DNA from: Isoetes taiwanensis
Taxonomy: Eukaryota > Streptophyta > Lycopodiopsida > Isoetales > Isoetaceae
Direction of reading: 5' to 3'
Assembly: GCA_021234155.1 (NCBI GenBank)
Contig: JAJEKV010000530.1
Span: 92,912-156,911 of the forward strand
DNA: 64,000 nucleotides
A program made the translations under genes and the position numbers. Shown in pieces: positions 1-12,793 of this stretch. How positions within the stretch are numbered: position 1 is the stretch's first letter; each line of letters begins with the position of its first letter. A model generated the notes under the pieces. That model saw only the letters and a program-made list of their open reading frames with translations, had not been told where the DNA came from and searched no databases.

Positions 1-2075
1 AAGATAGAAGCAGTAAAGGATTGGCCCATTCCAGCTAATGTTTCAGAGGTCCGGAGTTTCTTGGGACTCGCAGGATATTATCGGAAATTTGTTAAGGATT
101 TTGCAACAATTGCCGCACCTCTTACTAATCTCACAAGGCATGAGAAAGTAAAGGATTGGATGGAACATTGGAAAACAAAAGTCCAAGTCGGCTTTCAGAA
201 GCTCAAGGATGCCTTAACATCTGCACCAGTCCTTACCTTGCCTGATCCTGAAAAGGATAAATCAGTAGCCACCGACGCTAGTAAGATAGCTACTGGTGGA
301 GTTCTAATGCAGGAGGGGAGAGTTGTTGCTTACGATTCAAAGAAGATGAACGATGCAGAGCAGCGATATCCTACCCATGACCAGGAATTGCTGGCAGTTG
401 TTCGTGCTCTCCGTATTTGGAGACACTACCTTCTTGGTAGAAGATTTCAGCTGGATACGGATCATCAGAGTCTCCGCTATTTATCCACCCAGCCAAATCT
501 GAATCTACGCCAGCGCAGATGGATGGAATTCCTCGAGGAATATGACTTCGAGATTGTATATAAACCAGGGAAGCACAATGTGGTTGCGGATGCTTTGTCA
601 CGTCATCCCTTCATAACCCGCACCCATTGTAATGCCATTTCCACACTCACCAGCGAGTTTGGGAAGCAGATAGAACAGACCTTGGCCACAGATCCAGAAT
701 TCTGTAATATTTGGGAAAGTTTGGGTAAGGAAGCCCGTACCGATAGAGAACGTGAAGCATTCCGTTCATATAAGAAGGAGGGCAATTTATTATATTACAA
801 AGATAAGTTGTGTGTTCCAGCGACTTCAGGGGTGCGAAAGCTGATTCTCCACGACACACACAACAGCCCTATAGCAGACATCGCGGGTTTTATGAAAACT
901 TACTTTAAGATCCGCTCCGACTATTTTTGGCCTTCCATGAAGAAGGATATTGCTAGGTACATCAAGCGATTTGTCAGTTTGTCGACAAACCAAGGCCGAG
1001 CAATTAAGAGTTCGGGGAGTTGCAACCTTTGGATGTGCCCAACGCCAAGTGGGAAGTCATAACCATGGATTTCATTGTGGGGCTTCCACGCACTCTGCGG
1101 GTATGATGCCTTAATGGTCGTGGGTCGACAAACTATCAAAGATGGCTCACTTCCCGCCATGTCGCACCACCGGACACCGCCTTCGACACCGCCTTGCTCT
1201 TTGCAAAGGAAATTTTCGAGGTTGCACGGGATGCGAGTAATTGTATCGGATAGGGATCCTAAGTTTGTGTGCATGCGGAAGGATTTCTTCGCCACCATCC
1301 GCACCAAGCTTGCCATGAGTACGACCTACCATCCTCGAGGCGGATGGTCAAAGCGTAGCGTGTCAATCGTATTATCGAAGATATGCTAAGAAGCTATGTA
1401 TGGAGTAAACAAATACAATGGGCGGATTATATTTACTTGGTAGAATTAGCCTACAGCGATTACAAAAGCAGAGTCTTCTAGAATGTCTCCCTTCATGATA
1501 AATTATGGCTATCAATGTCTTACTCCGGAACCGTGGCATAATCGTTTCTAAAGTGGAGGTCTCGCAACAACTCCTTCTAGAAATGCAGGCCTTGGTGGAA
1601 GAAGTTAGGGATTACTTATTGGCCGCACGCAGCAAATCGTCGAGAAGAGTCTAGCGAATAAGCACCGAACCCCACCGAATCTTCAGTGTGGGCGAATCGG
1701 TTTGGCTTAAGATCAAAGTAAAACAAGCCAAGCTTAAAATTGGTAAGCGTAAGAAGTTGGCACCCGGATAGCTGGGCCGTTGGGATTACTGAGCATTATG
1801 GGAGAACAGCATATCGCTTGGACTTGCCACCCGGCTTGAAAATCCACAAGGTCTTTCACGTGAGTCTTAAAGCAACACACCCCCTGATCCAGAGGAGGTT
1901 TTGGATACCCCTACCCTCCTAGAAATGGTCAAGAGCATTTGGAGATAGTGCGAAGCTCTTCTTCTTGATCGAGCTTACAAAGCAGACGAAGGACTCAAAT
2001 GTTGCAATACTTGGTCAAGTGGAAGCACTTACCGGTTGAAGATGCTACGGGTGATGAAGATAGACCTTGAGAAGC
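1..2075 (+). pseudogene. Broken Ty3/gypsy polyprotein, 3' half (RT end, RNase H, integrase, chromodomain)
   Basis: The frame is already open at base 1 and runs to 1062. It begins in the reverse transcriptase connection region ([12 protein letters not shown]) and continues through RNase H: ATDASK, the YDSKKM acidic position, TDHQSL and VADALSR. The integrase zinc-binding region is recognisable but loses its CxxC part near 980. The core then appears in several frames ([11 protein letters not shown] near 1065; IVSDRDPKFV near 1230; STTYHP near 1320). Later pieces are YRLDLPPGLKIHKVFHVS (about 1810-1865) and a chromodomain-like LQYLVKWKHLPVEDAT (about 1998-2046). The multiple shifts make it non-functional as read. 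The order RT-RNaseH-IN-chromodomain is typical of plant chromoviruses. The 5' half lies outside the window. Some shifts may be sequencing errors. Confidence 0.88.
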
Positions 2076-2813
2076 ACTATCAGGACTTCATGCGGGAATC
2101 TCAAGGCCGCACCATCAGCGATGCTATCAACCCCGCTCGGTAAGCTTGAAGGCTTGATTGACCGAGAATCATGTTTTAGAGGGGTAGACGCATCGTATAT
2201 GATAATAATAACCGATGATGAGATCACCTTCGTGTTCTCTAGGACGTGGTGTATTGTTGATGTTGACATGACCGCGAATTACTAGGAAGGCATCTAGTAA
2301 ATAGATTGCGTTCATTCCGGCTATACGGGGAACTCCACCATTCCTTATGCCACAATGAATTGCAAGCCGTACACATGATAGATTCCCTTCTAGATATTTT
2401 TTTTCTTTTATTTGTAGGGGGTGGTCCCTTCAACCACAACTTAATCATATTATTAACCTACGGGTATATGGTTATGTGCAGGCCAGTGAACAAGTCGTCA
2501 CCTGCCTTGTATAGAGGGTTGCTGATGACCCAACTTTTCCGTATTGGTTTTGTCTACATGTGTGATTTTTCTTTGTCGAGAATGTTTTAAATGGGACTTC
2601 GGTCCTAAACTCCCTTGATCATAAGTTTGTATCGGGCACCTTGGTGCTTGTACTTTGATATTTTAACTTCAATGTATTACTGTCCGAATTACTATAATCT
2701 CAACGTATTAATGTTATATTCTTAACTTCATTTTCTAATTGATTGCTACGTATATGTATTCAATTAGCTAACCCCAATCCGAGGGGCGGCATTGTTTTTA
2801 AGGAGGGGGAGAA
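2076..2813 (+). other. 3' untranslated part of the first gypsy element, ending in a polypurine tract
   Basis: No coding sequence is convincing here. The stretch ends in a purine run (aaggagggggagaa, 2800-2813) directly before a TG dinucleotide that opens the 3' LTR. That is the plus-strand primer position expected for an LTR retrotransposon. Confidence 0.6.
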
Positions 2814-4412
2814 TGTGGCGTTCCACGTATTTATCTCACGGTCTACTATACGGGACACGTACAAATACAAGCACGTCACTCCCTAAAGGTGCGCTACCAT
2901 GGGGTATGGGAACTTAATTGCAACCTGGGGGTTACCTTAAAAAGGATTAAATTAGCTATGCTAATTTAACACATTAATAATAATAACCTATAACCTAGGA
3001 AATTAGGCTAATTTCCATTTGGAAGGCGCCACACCTGCCCCAATTGGGCAAGCATGGGGATTGCCAAGTTTGGATGCCAACTTGACCCCTATCCCCAGGA
3101 TTGACTCCCGAAGATCGACCAAGGAAGGCGGGGGCGGTGGCGCCATCGGACACTTGAAGATCACCATATGATCGTCCCTCTGTGAAGTAACAAACTGAAT
3201 TCTCAACTCGAGGAGATGGGCGCCCCATGGAAACGAGTCGGCCCGTAATTCGGGTAGGTGGTTATGTGGATTCTAGATAGCGCTTGGTTGTGTCCGTTTC
3301 TCTGTTCTCTTTGTGATTCAATCATAGAAACTAACCCTTGATTGAACAAACAAGTTCTCTTTATATTCAATTCTGGTTCTTACTACGAAAGGATGGATTG
3401 TTAGTTCTTTGTTTAATCGACTTTGAAGCGGGGGATTACGGGGTAGAGGCCTCGAAGGCAGGTGTATTGTAGTATGCTCCTAGATGGCCCATACAATCCC
3501 ATTGATGCGGCACTGTGCACAAGAACCCACGGGTCCTAGATACTATGGTGCGGCTTAGCACCGGACAAGAAACACGGTGGTGACATGAGGGGTGGGGTCT
3601 TGCATGAGCATACAAGGCTCCCGAGACTCCTACAGTGGGCTAGGCGATAGCGGTCACGTTGAGGGCGGGTATGGAGTCGACACTCCACAGGTGTAGAGGT
3701 GTGATCCGTATGGAGCACCATGCACTTTGAGTAGATTTAGGGTGAGTAAGTCGAGATGCGGATGCGGGGGTGCTGATGCGGCACGTATTCTCTAGCTCAC
3801 CCATGGAACCCTTGTGATTACGGAAGGGGACGCCTCCCAGGCATGCCTCATCGGACCAGGCGTCATGAACTTGGAGTAGGCTCGGAGGGTGATGCCACGA
3901 GTTTGCGTCTCCGGAAGGCTATAGCAAAAGCCATAGCATGAATCGACCCATCTTAAAAACGCAAAGTGTGCGGGAGGGGCGGATGGAGTGGACAACCCGG
4001 CCAATGTTCTATGCCAATAGCGCCATGCCAAGACTCGGGTGCACGATCCCTTGAGGCCCGGCCGCCGGTCGATCCTCACGGAGTCCGAGCGGGGGTAGAA
4101 CACAGGTTCCGGGTGTTTTCGTGGGATTAGATGCATATTCTCGCCCCGTTGGTATATTAGATGGATCGCCACCCCTGGTGGTTATTTATGTATATTCATC
4201 ATGCGTGTGCTAACCCTTGTATTCATGCTTCGCGACGTAGGAGTCCCACTGAAGGCGTGGGCCGAATGACCCCTTCGTGTCCTTCTTTCGGGCCTCATTT
4301 CATAGATGGCCTGAAATAGACGGAGGGCCCTGCTCATGGTGAGATGGTTGCCATGGGAGGGGAAAGTCCCCGTATGTATCGTCCAGGGTCGTATATATTG
4401 CAGGGCGTCACA
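2814..4412 (+). repeat. 3' LTR of the first (truncated) gypsy element
   Basis: It starts TGTGGCG right after a polypurine tract and ends GGCGTCACA, so it has the TG...CA ends of an LTR, with terminal TGTG/CACA. The right edge is independently supported: the sequence after 4412 (attcaatccg...) also occurs at 9760 and 15120, where it is preceded by tatggca instead of the LTR. The partner 5' LTR lies outside the window, so length and target duplication cannot be confirmed from two copies. Confidence 0.72.
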
Positions 4413-4775
4413 ATTCAATCCGAGCTAAAGCCATACTTTCGAGAGAAACGGGGATACATGTTGCTTGAGATGCTTGGATCTTACATCTTATGGATTCACC
4501 ACTTATGGGCCAGTGGAACTTGATCGATTGATGCTTGAACACATCGAGAGAGGCCTATCCTATTATAACTTTGGATGGAGTGTTGACATGTGATACGCTA
4601 TAAGAACTTGCCTTTGTATTTTTGCAGACTTAAATATTTAAATCCACTCATAAAGTGGTGGTAGCTGGTTTATTCTACTACCTCTATTGTATCAGGGATT
4701 CTCTACCTTTGTAATTTTGTATACTCATGTATTTTTGCATGTAATATAATACAACTGCCGTTTCCACAACACAAA

Positions 4776-4814
4776 ACAAGGTGCTACGCACGACGGGTTG
4801 CCCTCCAGTGGCCC
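4776..4814. repeat. Dispersed GC-rich hairpin motif (acaaggtgctacgcacg...ggttgccctcc)
   Basis: A ~39-bp motif with a gggttgccc hairpin core. The same motif is present in unit B (about 10127-10165) and unit C (15487-15525), and outside the array at 26129-26167, so it belongs to a dispersed family. Which element it ends or belongs to is not clear. Confidence 0.5.
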
Positions 4815-4953
4815 AAAAGTGTGTTTTCATGTTTCTTGTTGTCGTTTTATTTTCATGGTTCTTGTTAGATCATTTCATGTGTCAGGGCTTATTAATGGTT
4901 TGAATGGGGGTTTTTTTTTGTGTTGTTTTGTTTTGTTTTGTTTATGAATCATA

Positions 4954-4982
4954 CTAGAAACGTGTGCCCGGCGATGCCGGGC
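4954..4982 (-). mobile_element. Helitron-type 3' terminus, unit A
   Basis: Read on the minus strand it shows a 7-bp-stem hairpin (GCCCGGC-atc-GCCGGGC, 4966-4982), a short spacer, and terminal CTAG (4954-4957) followed by T. That is the usual Helitron 3' end: hairpin about 10 nt before CTRR, inserted between A and T. The element would extend rightwards. I could not find its 5' TC end. Confidence 0.6.
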
Positions 4983-5592
4983 ATTGTTCATGGACATGTG
5001 GGATGGATAGATGTTATGGCTTTTGTAATGCATAAAATAATAAAAATACTAAAAATATAACCATGTGATAAGATGAGGCATTCATACTGATGTTATTACC
5101 TTAAAGTGCTTGTAATTATTCCCCAAATCTTATTATAGTATAAAAATCTATTTTATGTAAAGCATACTTGGACCTGAAGAAATAAATTTTGTTTTCCTAC
5201 TTGTAAAACTTGAAATGGGATGATGGGTGGATGGGATGGGGGAACATTGTGTAGAGAGGACGCATTGCAAAGTGTATGAAACTTGGAATGAATATTCGAA
5301 AATTTATTATATACGTCCCATGGTGCATATGTCAACGTGCTCTTACATGGTGGAGGACAAATGAATACTTTGCTTGTATTACTGCTGATATAAAGTATAT
5401 TGTTATCCAAACATTACCACATAGATTTCCAAAATGCCATCTTTGAAACCCAAGAGCCCAAAATTATTCTAGAAAAAAACATACAAAAGCTTTACAATGG
5501 AGTAGTTAAAACAAATTCCTGTAGTAACAATGTAGTGTGTATCACATGTCCGATGGGGATTTTGCCTTTGTTAATGATGGCGTTAAAATCTC

Positions 5593-5612
5593 TTCTTCTT
5601 CTTCTTCTTCCT
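5593..5612 (+). repeat. CTT/TTC microsatellite (unit A)
   Basis: This is a run of about six TTC triplets in the Helitron-like part of the unit. The same run is present in unit B near 10937-10955 and unit C near 16297-16316. Confidence 0.8.
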
Positions 5613-6825
5613 ATGCTATGCAATATGATTCTTGCGCGTCCTTGCCACCATTTTATACAATTTATAATCCCTACTTGCTGTTAGATAAAGTAAATGTGGG
5701 TGTCACGCATTCTTGTGATACATAATAAATACAAAACACATTCTATGATACATAATAAACACAAAAAAAAAAGGATCACATATTTCATAGAGCAAGAAGA
5801 CATGAATGCGGGGGTGATGCGGATTAGATCGGCATGTAACTATTATTTATCACCTTCAAAACATGTTTGCCTTGAAGAAAGACAAAAATGCTAGCATATT
5901 GTATGCTTTGTCAATAGTTTTGAGCTTTTAAGGAGCACGCTTTCCTGTATTCAGGTCAAAAAGAAAGTGAAATTTGCAGCATCAAAACATTTGTGCGGTT
6001 GTAAAGGCTTATTACCTAAATCTACTTTGTAAGAAAGATAATAAAGCTGACTAACTCCTATAATGTTGTCCTCCAATACAGATCAATCTCGAATAATAAT
6101 AAACCAACCTTTGCTGTAAGAAAATTCATCTTCACAAAGCAAAAATAGCATAGAAGAATGAAAACCACAATAAATTAATGGAAGATTAAGAGAAAAAGAT
6201 GCATGTACGCAATGTTTTGAGAAACCTCGATAGCTCTAAAAAAGTCAAGTCCCAGAATGAAATAGAGCATAAATTTATATTTGCTATTGCATTGGGCAGT
6301 AGGCGAATTTTGCCGGATCATGTCAAGTTGACTCTAAATTGAGAAGATGAGTCAAATGCTACATGACTCTCACATGACCCTCCCCTTTGTTTTTTCTCTC
6401 TTTTCTTCTTATGGCAATGCGCATTTAGGGAAAGGTTCTTGATCTCCATTGGCCGGACCGGACATCATCACTGCGTGTTAAAGAGTTAGGAAATTAGTGC
6501 CTTTTTGCTCAGTGATATTCTCTATTCATGTGTTTTTCCGTTGATGCTAACTGTTCACTTAAATTCCGCTTCCTCCTCAAAGTTATGCTTAGGACTCTTA
6601 CCATATTTGAAAAAGGGAAGACATATGGGACTATCTTTGCACCAAAAGACCTCAGCAACACAAACCATTAACATCCAACATATAAAAATTAAACCCCCCA
6701 ACATATAACAACCATTGACATTAACAACCAACACATAACTACCATTGACATTAATTAACACAACCATTGGGTCCAACACATTTAAATTAAAATCCCCCTT
6801 AAACCCCCTTTGGTTTGGGTGCATA

Positions 6826-7071
6826 TTCACACGGGGGGTGACGTAGGGCAGCGAGAGCCCTCATAATTGTATTTTGCACGTATGAAATCAACACTATATA
6901 GTATTCTGCTTGAAATCTTATAGTATTTTGCGAATCTTGTTATACAGTATAGCAAATTTTGTACTTGCATACCCCACAAACGAGGAACTTTACGTATGGT
7001 GTAGATTAAGGAATAAGGGTGAATATGCCTATCCAACAGCTCTCGTTGCCCGGAGTCACCCCCCGTGTGAA
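6826..7071. mobile_element. Small TIR element (MITE-like), unit A
   Basis: Inverted ends ttcacacggggggtgac (left) and its complement (right) enclose 246 bp. After an interruption the inverted similarity continues (gggca.cgagagc). TA dinucleotides flank both ends (6824-6825, 7072-7073), as in Tc1/mariner-type insertions. It has no coding capacity. The family was assigned from the flanking TA only. Confidence 0.62.
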
Positions 7072-7449
7072 TACTTACTTCGAATGCTTTCTTCTCTGTT
7101 AAAAGTTTAAAGAATTTATTTCTGCTAAACGATGTGTTCTGCTACCGTGAGAGTATTCATGCACGCTTTGCAACACAACCTACTTCAATTGCATGTATTT
7201 TGGCAATGGAAATTCTATGCCTCCCGTGAAATTCTGCTTGACCCCCCTAAATGGCTTCCTTTTTTTTTGGTCCTATGCTTTTAGAGTATTTCTCTTCAAA
7301 AGTGTCGTTTTCATGACGGCGCAAAAATCATATCCAAAAAACTTGAATGCCTCTATTTTTTGCTCTTTTTAAAAATTTCCAATTTTTTTGAGGGAATCTT
7401 TCAAACGCACTTCTTAAATAAGTGCGTTTCCTTTTCCTTTTCCAAAGTC

Positions 7450-8335
7450 TTAATGAGTAGGACACTTTGCAGCCAGATGTCCCCTCCCACCACATGTATA
7501 ACATTTAAATTCCCCTTTCTCTGCTTTCATTAGTTTAGGACAGTTATTTTTATAATATCCAGGTTCATGGCAATAAAAACAAGTCCCCTTTTCAGTTACT
7601 GTTTTGCCCTTTTTCCTAGCATACAGAATTTCAGTAGACTGTTCATCATTTCCCTTGGCTACTTTCTTCTATTCTATCTCATCTCTAATAATGCTTTCAA
7701 CTTCGTCTCTATTATTGGCTACATTGCTTATGAATAGTTCTAACTGCTCATTTTCTATTACAGCCCTAGCAATGGCAAGAACTTGATACCTTTCAGTAGG
7801 ATCAACACCAGCACCTCCCAAGTCTGCTACAATGTTGTCAAACTTGTTGAAGAATTCAGAAACATCATCTTCATTCATTATGAAATTTGAGATTCCTGAG
7901 CTCATTGTCAAGCAAATCAATTTGAGATGAAGTCTTTTCTTCAAAATGTTTGAGCAAATAAGACCACATTTCTCTTGGAGATTTATTTCTTAATTTCAAC
8001 CTTATGGTAGGACTCACCTTTGATGTGATGATTCCCTGTGCTTCTTTTACCCTTGCATACTCAGTTCTCCCAGATCTAGCTCCAAGAGTTCCAGCAGAGG
8101 TAACTTCTTCAGCACTTGCCTCTTCATTTGAGTTTAAAGGTCATGCAACAGATCTTGCTACTATACTTATAACAGTGTTGGTCTGCATCATATTCTCATT
8201 TAGAGGATCTATCAAATCCCAGAGATCTTCTACCTCTAGAATATGCTTGATAACATCCTTCCAGACTTGAATGCCTAATCCCCCTTTGTAGACATCAATG
8301 CTGCTCAAAAGATTAGCTCCAAAACAATTAGACAT
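7450..8335 (-). pseudogene. Copia-type gag remnant (UBN2-like, two zinc knuckles), unit A
   Basis: On the minus strand the frame starts MSNCFGANLLSSIDVYKG and contains the copia gag signature: WKDVIKHILEVEDLWDLID, then KLRNKSPREMWSYLLKHFEE. It ends with two CCHC knuckles: CFYCHEPGYYKNNC, where the usual His is Tyr, and the canonical CYTCGGRGHLAAKC. It stops right after, at CPTH-TAA. Two in-frame stops are shared with unit B, after VARSVA and after IRDEIE, so they predate the duplication. No protease, integrase or RT follows. The PBS and LTR lie immediately upstream. It would package RNA if translated, but is probably dead. Confidence 0.78.
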
Positions 8336-8379
8336 CCTGAATACAATTCAACACCACTACAACCTTTGCTCGATACGGA

Positions 8380-8986
8380 TGTGAGTATTAGAGTCGGTGG
8401 CAAATCTTAACTTCAACTATGCATCAATGAGATGCGATAGCTATGTTAAAATCCTCCTTTTATCTCAACCAATAACCATAACATATAACAATTTCTCATG
8501 TTCAATGATAGAAGCACTTGACCTTATATTTAAAATTAATAACCTTTGAGAATTCTCCAATGTTGTGCTGTAGCAATGAGATCGCCAAAAATACTGTAGC
8601 AACCTTAATTTGTGAATTAGGTTGCGAAAATCTTATCCAATCTGCAGATCGATCTCAGTATATAATGGTGGTTTTCACCTTAGAGGTTTAAAGGTCTATT
8701 AGGCGGTTAGGGAAGCAAATGTTTAGCTCGGTGTGGTCGACTACACCTTCTTACCATTTTTGAATAAACATTGCCTCCAATAGTTACCACCTCAATATAA
8801 ACATAATAGTAACTATTCCCCTTAATGAATAATGGGTCATTTAATAACGATTCAACATATATAAGTCCTGTAACAAATATTGCATGTGTGCTAATCTAAT
8901 TTGCATATGTATGTAACAACCTTGTATATACAAGTTCTCGTGATTCTTCCCGCGCATGAATTATGCAATGATCTTGATTTCTAACA
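8380..8986 (-). repeat. Copia 5' LTR, unit A
   Basis: On the minus strand it begins TGTTAGAAATCAAGATC and ends CTAATACTCACA. The initiator-tRNA-Met primer site follows; here it reads as a damaged gctcgatacgga on the plus strand (8369-8380), while unit B has the intact form. No matching 3' LTR is visible, so only the 5' end of the element remains. Confidence 0.72.
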
Positions 8987-8999
8987 TTAACTTGGCTCT

Positions 9000-9600
9000 G
9001 TGGAGGTAAAGGATATGAAGTTACTACCAATTATACCATGCCGCTGGATGCCTACTGTCTTAAGATCTTCTCTATCTGGAATTGCTCAGAAGAGGAAGCA
9101 ATTCGGGGTTATTAGGAAAGGATGGAGCAAGTGGCTTGTGCTCAACAAGAGCCTTAGAACGAATGCATACAGGGCCAAATTTGATAGTCCTCTATAGAAC
9201 GAATGCATACGAATGTCCTCTTTGATGTGGACAGCAGGAAACCACTCCACATGTCTTTATTTGCCCCTGGCTCACTCCCTTTTGGGACTGGATCACTTCC
9301 TATATTGGCTTTGTCCCTAGAAATGACGGGATATTTTCCTCTTTTTGCACCATAGCCATCCATTCCTTGGTATCATAAGGGTTCTGTATTTATGGTCAAT
9401 TTGGAAGCTTAGGAACAAGGTTGTCTTCTCTCAAATTCCACTAAAAATTCCAGATTTGAAGGCCTCAGTACAATTAGAAATAGCTGATGCTGCTATGGCA
9501 CACAAAATTTTAAAAGGATCTAAATATGACCCATGCTGGGATAGTTTAAGTTCCTTTCAAGGCTTCTTCAACTTTTTTCTACTTATCTTGACAATCTAAA
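9000..9600 (+). pseudogene. LINE 3' fragment (RT zinc-binding region), unit A
   Basis: A region near 9218-9275 reads CGQQETTPHVFICPW followed by PFWDWI, matching the zinc-binding region found after the RT of plant LINEs. The downstream frame (9345-9599) reads LYLWSIWKLRNKVVF, the usual motif after it. In-frame stops and a small duplication (agaacgaatgcatac twice, near 9157 and 9197) interrupt it. No RT core is present. Confidence 0.65.
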
Positions 9601-10304
9601 TGGCACCATTGATAGATTATCTGGTTAGAAAACATATGGCGGAGGGCACGCTCACTAATCTGAACTAGCAAGAAGCCATTGAAGCACTCTAATGAGTCAA
9701 AACTGAAGTGATTGGAAGCAAAATCCTGCAGAGGGTCATGGCTGATGATGATTATGGCAATTCAATCCGGAGCTAAAGCCATACTTTCAGTAGAAACTGG
9801 GGATACATGAAGCTGCTTGAGATGCTTGGATCTTACATCTTATGGATTCACCACTTATGGGCCAGTGGAACTTGATCGATTGATGCTTGAACACATCAGA
9901 GAGGCCTATCCTATTATAACACTGGATGGAGTGTTCGGCATGTGATCTGCTATAAGAACTTGCACTGTATTTTTGCAGACTTAAATATTTAAATCCACTC
10001 ATAAAGTGGTGGTAGCTGGTTTATTCTACTACCTCTATTGTATCAGGGGTTCTCTACCTTTGTAATTTTGTATACTCATGTATTTTTGCATGTAATATAA
10101 TACAACTGCCGTTTCCACAACACAAAACAAGGTGCTACGCACGACGGGTTGCCCTCCAGTGGCCCAAAAGTGTGTTTTCATGTTTCTTGTTGTCGTTTTA
10201 TTTTCATGGTTCTTGTTAGATCATTTCATGTGTCAGGGCTTATTAATGGTTTGAATGGGGGTTTTGTTTTGTGTTGTTTTGTTTTGTTTTGTTTATGAAT
10301 CGTA

Positions 10305-10333
10305 CTAGAAACGTGTGCCCGGCGATGCCGGGC
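10305..10333 (-). mobile_element. Helitron-type 3' terminus, unit B
   Basis: Same structure as in unit A: hairpin 10317-10333 and CTAG 10305-10308 on the minus strand with T following. It was copied with the tandem unit, so it is not an independent insertion. Confidence 0.6.
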
Positions 10334-12171
10334 ATTGTTCATGGACATGTGGGATGGATAGATGTTATGGCTTTTTATGCTTAAAATAATAAAAATACTA
10401 AAAATATAACCATGTGATAAGATGAGGCATTCATACTGATGTTATTACCTTAAAGTGCTTGTAATTATTCCCCAAATCTTATTATAGTATAAAAATCTAT
10501 TTTATGTAAAGCATACTTGGACCTGAAGAAATAAATTTTGTTTTCCTACTTGTAAAACTTGAAATGGGATGATGGGTGGATGGGATGGGGGAACATTGTG
10601 TAGAGAGGACGCATTGCAAAGTGTGTGAAACTTGGAATGAATATTCGAAAATTTATTATATACGTCCCATGGTGCATATGTCAACGTGCTCTTACATGGT
10701 GGAGGACAAATGAATACTTTGCTTGTATTACTGCTGATATAAAGTATATTGTTATCCAAACATTACCACATAGATTTCCAAAATGCCATCTTTGAAACCC
10801 AAGAGCCCAAAATTATTCTAGAAAAAAACATACAAAAGCTTTACAATGGAGTAGTTAAAACAAATTCCTGTAGTAACAATGTAGTGTGTATCACATGTCC
10901 GATAGGACGCTGCCTTGTGGCGTGACGTTAAAATCTCTTCTTCTTCTTCTTCTTCCTATGCTATGCAATATGATTCTTGCGCGTCCTTGCCACCATTTTA
11001 TACAATTTATAATCCCTACTTGCTGTTAGATAAAGTAAATGTGGGTGTCACGCATTCTTGTGATACATAATAAATACAAAACACATTCTATGATACATAA
11101 TAAACACAAAAAGAAAGGATCACATATTTCATAGAGCAAGAAGACATGAATACGGGGTGATGCCAGATTAGATCTGGCATGTAACTATTATTTATCACCT
11201 TCAAAACATGTTTGCCTTGAAGAAAGACAAAAATGCTAGCATATTGTATGCTTTGTCAATAGTTTTGAGCTTTTAAGGAGCACGCTTTCCTGTATTCAGG
11301 TCAAAAAGAAAGTGAAATTTGCAGCATCAAAACATTTGTACGGTTGTAAGGCTTATTACCTAAATCTACTTTGTAAGAAAGATAATAAACTGACTAACTC
11401 CTATAATGTTGTCCTCCAATACAGATCAATCTCGAATAATAATAAACCAACCTTTGCTGTAAGAAAATTCATCTTCACAAAGCAAAAATAGCATAGAAGA
11501 ATGAAAACCACAATAAATTAATGGAAGATTAAGAGAAAAAGATGCATGTACCTGCAATCTGTTTTGAGAAACCTCCAGTAGCTCCTAAAAGTCGAAGTCT
11601 GTAACTGAAATAGAGCATAAATTTATATTTGCTATTGCATTGGCTGTAGGCCGAATTTTGCCAGATCATGTCAAGTTGACTCTAAATTGAGAAGATGAGT
11701 CAAATGCTACATGACTCTCACATGACCCTCCCTTTCTGTTTTCTCTCTTTTCTTCTTATGGCAATGCGCATTTAGGGAAAGGTTCTTCAGTCTCCATTGA
11801 CAGACCAGACATCATCACACGTGTTAAAGAGTTTGGAAATTAGTGCCTTTTTGCTCAGTGATCTTCTCTATTCATGTGTTTTTCCGTTGATGCTAACTGT
11901 TCACTTAAATTCCGCTTCCTCCTCAAAGTTATGCTTAGGACTCTTACCATATTTGAAACAGGGAAGACATATGGGACTATCTTTGCACCAAAAGACCTCA
12001 GCAACACAAACCATTAACATCCAACATATAAAAATTAAACCTCCCAACATATAACAACCATTGACATTAACAACCAACACATAACTACCATTGACATTAA
12101 TTAACACAACCATTGGGTCCAACACATTTAAATTAAAATCCCCCTTAAACCCCCTTTGGTTTGGGTGCATA

Positions 12172-12416
12172 TTCACACGGGGGGTGACGTAGGGCAGCGA
12201 GAGCCCTCATAATTGTATTTTGCATGTATGAAATCAACACTATATAGTATTCTGCTTGAAATCTTATAGTATTTTGCGAATCTTGTTATACAGTATAGCA
12301 AATTTTGTACTTGCATACCCCACAAACGAGGAACTTTTATTATGGTGTAGATTAAGGAATAAGGGGTGAATATGCCTATCCCACTCTCAAGGTTTTGAGT
12401 CACCCCTCGCGGTGAA
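12172..12416. mobile_element. Small TIR element (MITE-like), unit B
   Basis: This is the unit B copy of the 246-bp TIR element. The left end is identical to that of unit A. The right end reads cacccctcgcggtgaata instead of caccccccgtgtgaata, so its inverted repeat is imperfect. That difference is either a mutation or a base-calling problem. Confidence 0.6.
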
Positions 12417-12793
12417 TACTTACTGAATGCTTTCTTCTCTGTTAAAAGTTTAAAGAATTTATTTACGCTAAACGATGTGTTTACCTTACCGTGAGAGTAT
12501 TCATGCACGCTTTGCAACACAACCTACTTCAATTGCATGTATTTTGGCAATGGAAATTCTATGGCTCCCGTGAAATTCTGCTTGACCCCCCTAAATGGCT
12601 TCCTTTTTTTTTGGTCCTATGCTTTTAGAGTATTTCTCTTCAAAAGTGTCGTTTTCATGACGGCGCAAAAATCATATCCAAAAAACTTGAATGCCTCTAT
12701 TTTTTGCTCTTTTTAAAAATTTCCAATTTTTTTGAGGGAATCTTTCAAACGCACTTCTTAAATAAGTGCGTTTCCTTTTCCTTTTCCAAAGTC

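Larger units (their letters stand above)
4413..9759 (+). repeat. Tandem array unit A (full, ~5.35 kb)
   Basis: This is the first copy of a large direct repeat. Its left edge is cut by the gypsy LTR, so the original left boundary is unknown. In order it holds a GC-rich hairpin motif (4776-4814), a Helitron-type terminus (4954), a CTT microsatellite (about 5593-5612), a TA-flanked TIR element (6826-7071), a gag remnant on the minus strand (7450-8335), a copia LTR (8380-8986) and a LINE 3' fragment (about 9000-9600). It matches unit B throughout. Small differences concentrate at CAG/CTG sites. Confidence 0.93.

Noticed and set aside
5594-5620. CRISPR-like or tandem repeat array from TTC triplets
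   Set aside because: It is a simple microsatellite; the window is plant nuclear DNA and has no repeat-spacer structure.
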